A stretch of DNA of 5,643 nt from Xenorhabdus eapokensis. Its GTDB lineage: Bacteria; Pseudomonadota; Gammaproteobacteria; Enterobacterales; Enterobacteriaceae. Below the pieces are notes generated by a model, which made no database searches, was not told the origin of the DNA, and saw only the letters and a list, made by a program, of their open reading frames with translations. Shown here piece after piece: positions 5,119 to 5,643 of the stretch. The stretch is from contig NZ_MKGQ01000066.1 of assembly GCF_001908105.1 (NCBI RefSeq), forward strand, positions 1-5,643, given 5' to 3'. Position 1 is the stretch's first letter. Every line of letters starts with the position of its first letter. The position numbers and the translations under genes are program-made.

Positions 5119-5643
5119 ATGATGTTTTCTACAAATACTGAGCAATGGGCAAAAGACACTTTTCAATATGCCGATTTAGGGGATAGTCGCCGCACTAAGC
5201 GCCTGGTCAAGCTGGCTTCTTCTCTTGCAAATCATTTAGGACAGTCTCTCGTGCAGTCTTTAAAATCACCTGCGGATATCGAAGCCGCTTATCGTTTCAC
5301 TCGTAATCAAGCTATTAATCCTCACGCTATCGCAGAAGCTGGCTTTGTCGCCACCGCTGAGCAGGTTAAGCACTATGATTGCCTCCTCGCTCTTGAAGAT
5401 ACGACCTCGCTGGAATTTACCCACCCTACGGTTCGAGATGAGATGGGGCACACCACATCCAATAAACGTTCCAGAGGTATGCATGCACATTCCGTTTTGC
5501 TCTTTGCTCCTGATAAGCAGCAGGTGATTGGGCTCATTGAACAAGCTCGTTGGACGAGAGACCTTCAAGCTTACGGGCAAAATCAATATCATGCGAGCAG
5601 AGCTTACAAAGACAAAGAAAGCTATAAATGGGAACGGGCTTCA
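5119..5643 (+). CDS. IS4-family (IS50/Tn5-like) transposase, N-terminal 175 residues, runs off the window
   Basis: The product is a cut-and-paste DDE transposase acting on the 19-bp ends of its own element. The frame is open from ATG 5119 to the last base, 175 codons without a stop. It aligns by eye with Tn5 transposase along its length: QWAKDTFQYADLGDSRRTKRL (Tn5 DWAKSVFSSAALGDPRRTARL), YRFTRN (Tn5 YRFIRN), LLALEDTTSLEFTH (Tn5 LLAIEDTTSLSYRH), SRGMHAHSVLL, and KDKESYKWERA (Tn5 DEKESGKWLAA). The Asp in ALEDTTS is residue 94 and corresponds to catalytic Asp97 of Tn5. The second Asp and the Glu lie beyond the window. A second ATG follows at once (5122). GAGG at 5109-5112 suits either start, with a six- or nine-base spacer. 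One GATC (5085-5088) lies between the end hairpin and the gene. In IS50, Dam methylation of GATC sites represses the transposase promoter, so a similar control is possible but unproven. Confidence 0.9.
   Translation, partial: MMFSTNTEQWAKDTFQYADLGDSRRTKRLVKLASSLANHLGQSLVQSLKSPADIEAAYRFTRNQAINPHAIAEAGFVATAEQVKHYDCLLALEDTTSLEFTHPTVRDEMGHTTSNKRSRGMHAHSVLLFAPDKQQVIGLIEQARWTRDLQAYGQNQYHASRAYKDKESYKWERAS

Larger units (their letters stand above)
5019..5643 (+). mobile_element. IS4-family, IS50 (Tn5) group insertion sequence, left part
   Basis: The element starts at 5019 with a 19-bp end that closely matches Tn5 ends and continues into an IS50-like transposase reading to the window edge. It has split the J-like tail gene at a codon boundary. 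The right end and the rest of the transposase are not in the window, so intactness and total length cannot be judged. By analogy with IS50 it should be about 1.5 kb. Confidence 0.88.

Noticed and set aside
5266..5592. 108-codon minus-strand open frame and the other minus-strand frames across the tail genes
   Set aside because: They lie opposite well-supported coding sequence (here the transposase), lack recognisable motifs and look like shadows.
1..5643. CRISPR arrays, tRNA genes, riboswitches, attachment sites
   Set aside because: No regular spaced repeats, no cloverleaf and no direct-repeat attachment core were seen by eye on either strand.

Overview
The window is part of a siphovirus-type prophage tail module in what is probably a gamma-proteobacterium of the order Enterobacterales. 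Photorhabdus, Xenorhabdus or a relative is my best guess, from gene style, moderate GC and the IS50-like element, but no host gene is present to confirm it. All genes are on the + strand.

Layout. Positions 1-125 are damaged sequence upstream of the C-terminal part of a lambda-type tape measure protein (126-1577). Two small tail-tip proteins follow, packed without gaps (1578-2186 and 2186-2767, stop and start overlapping as TGATG). Next come an NlpC/P60-like small protein (3595-3993) and the N-terminal third or so of a J/TipJ-type tail tip protein (3993-5048), again overlapping (TAATG). The order tape measure, distal-tail-like protein, hub-like protein, NlpC-like protein, J-like protein is the standard tail-tip cassette of many siphoviruses and of gene transfer agents.

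Two things break this cassette. First, an AT-rich 'moron' sits between the hub-like and NlpC-like genes (about 2768-3575). It encodes a 219-residue protein with an N-terminal FtsK-gamma winged helix, one transmembrane helix and a small C-terminal domain, and it ends in a strong intrinsic terminator. It has no obvious virion role and is the most interesting object here. Its recognition helix keeps the GYNRAA core of FtsK but differs at two positions that contact KOPS DNA in FtsK.

Second, an IS4-family element of the IS50 (Tn5) group has inserted in the J-like gene at 5019. Its end supplies the last nine codons and the stop of the broken gene. That stop lies inside an 11-bp hairpin followed by five Ts, just ahead of the transposase gene. 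The transposase (5119 onward) is open to the right edge and keeps its first catalytic Asp.

Together, the interrupted tail-tip gene and the damaged tape measure gene indicate a prophage that probably can no longer make working tails, while the moron gene is still an intact reading frame.
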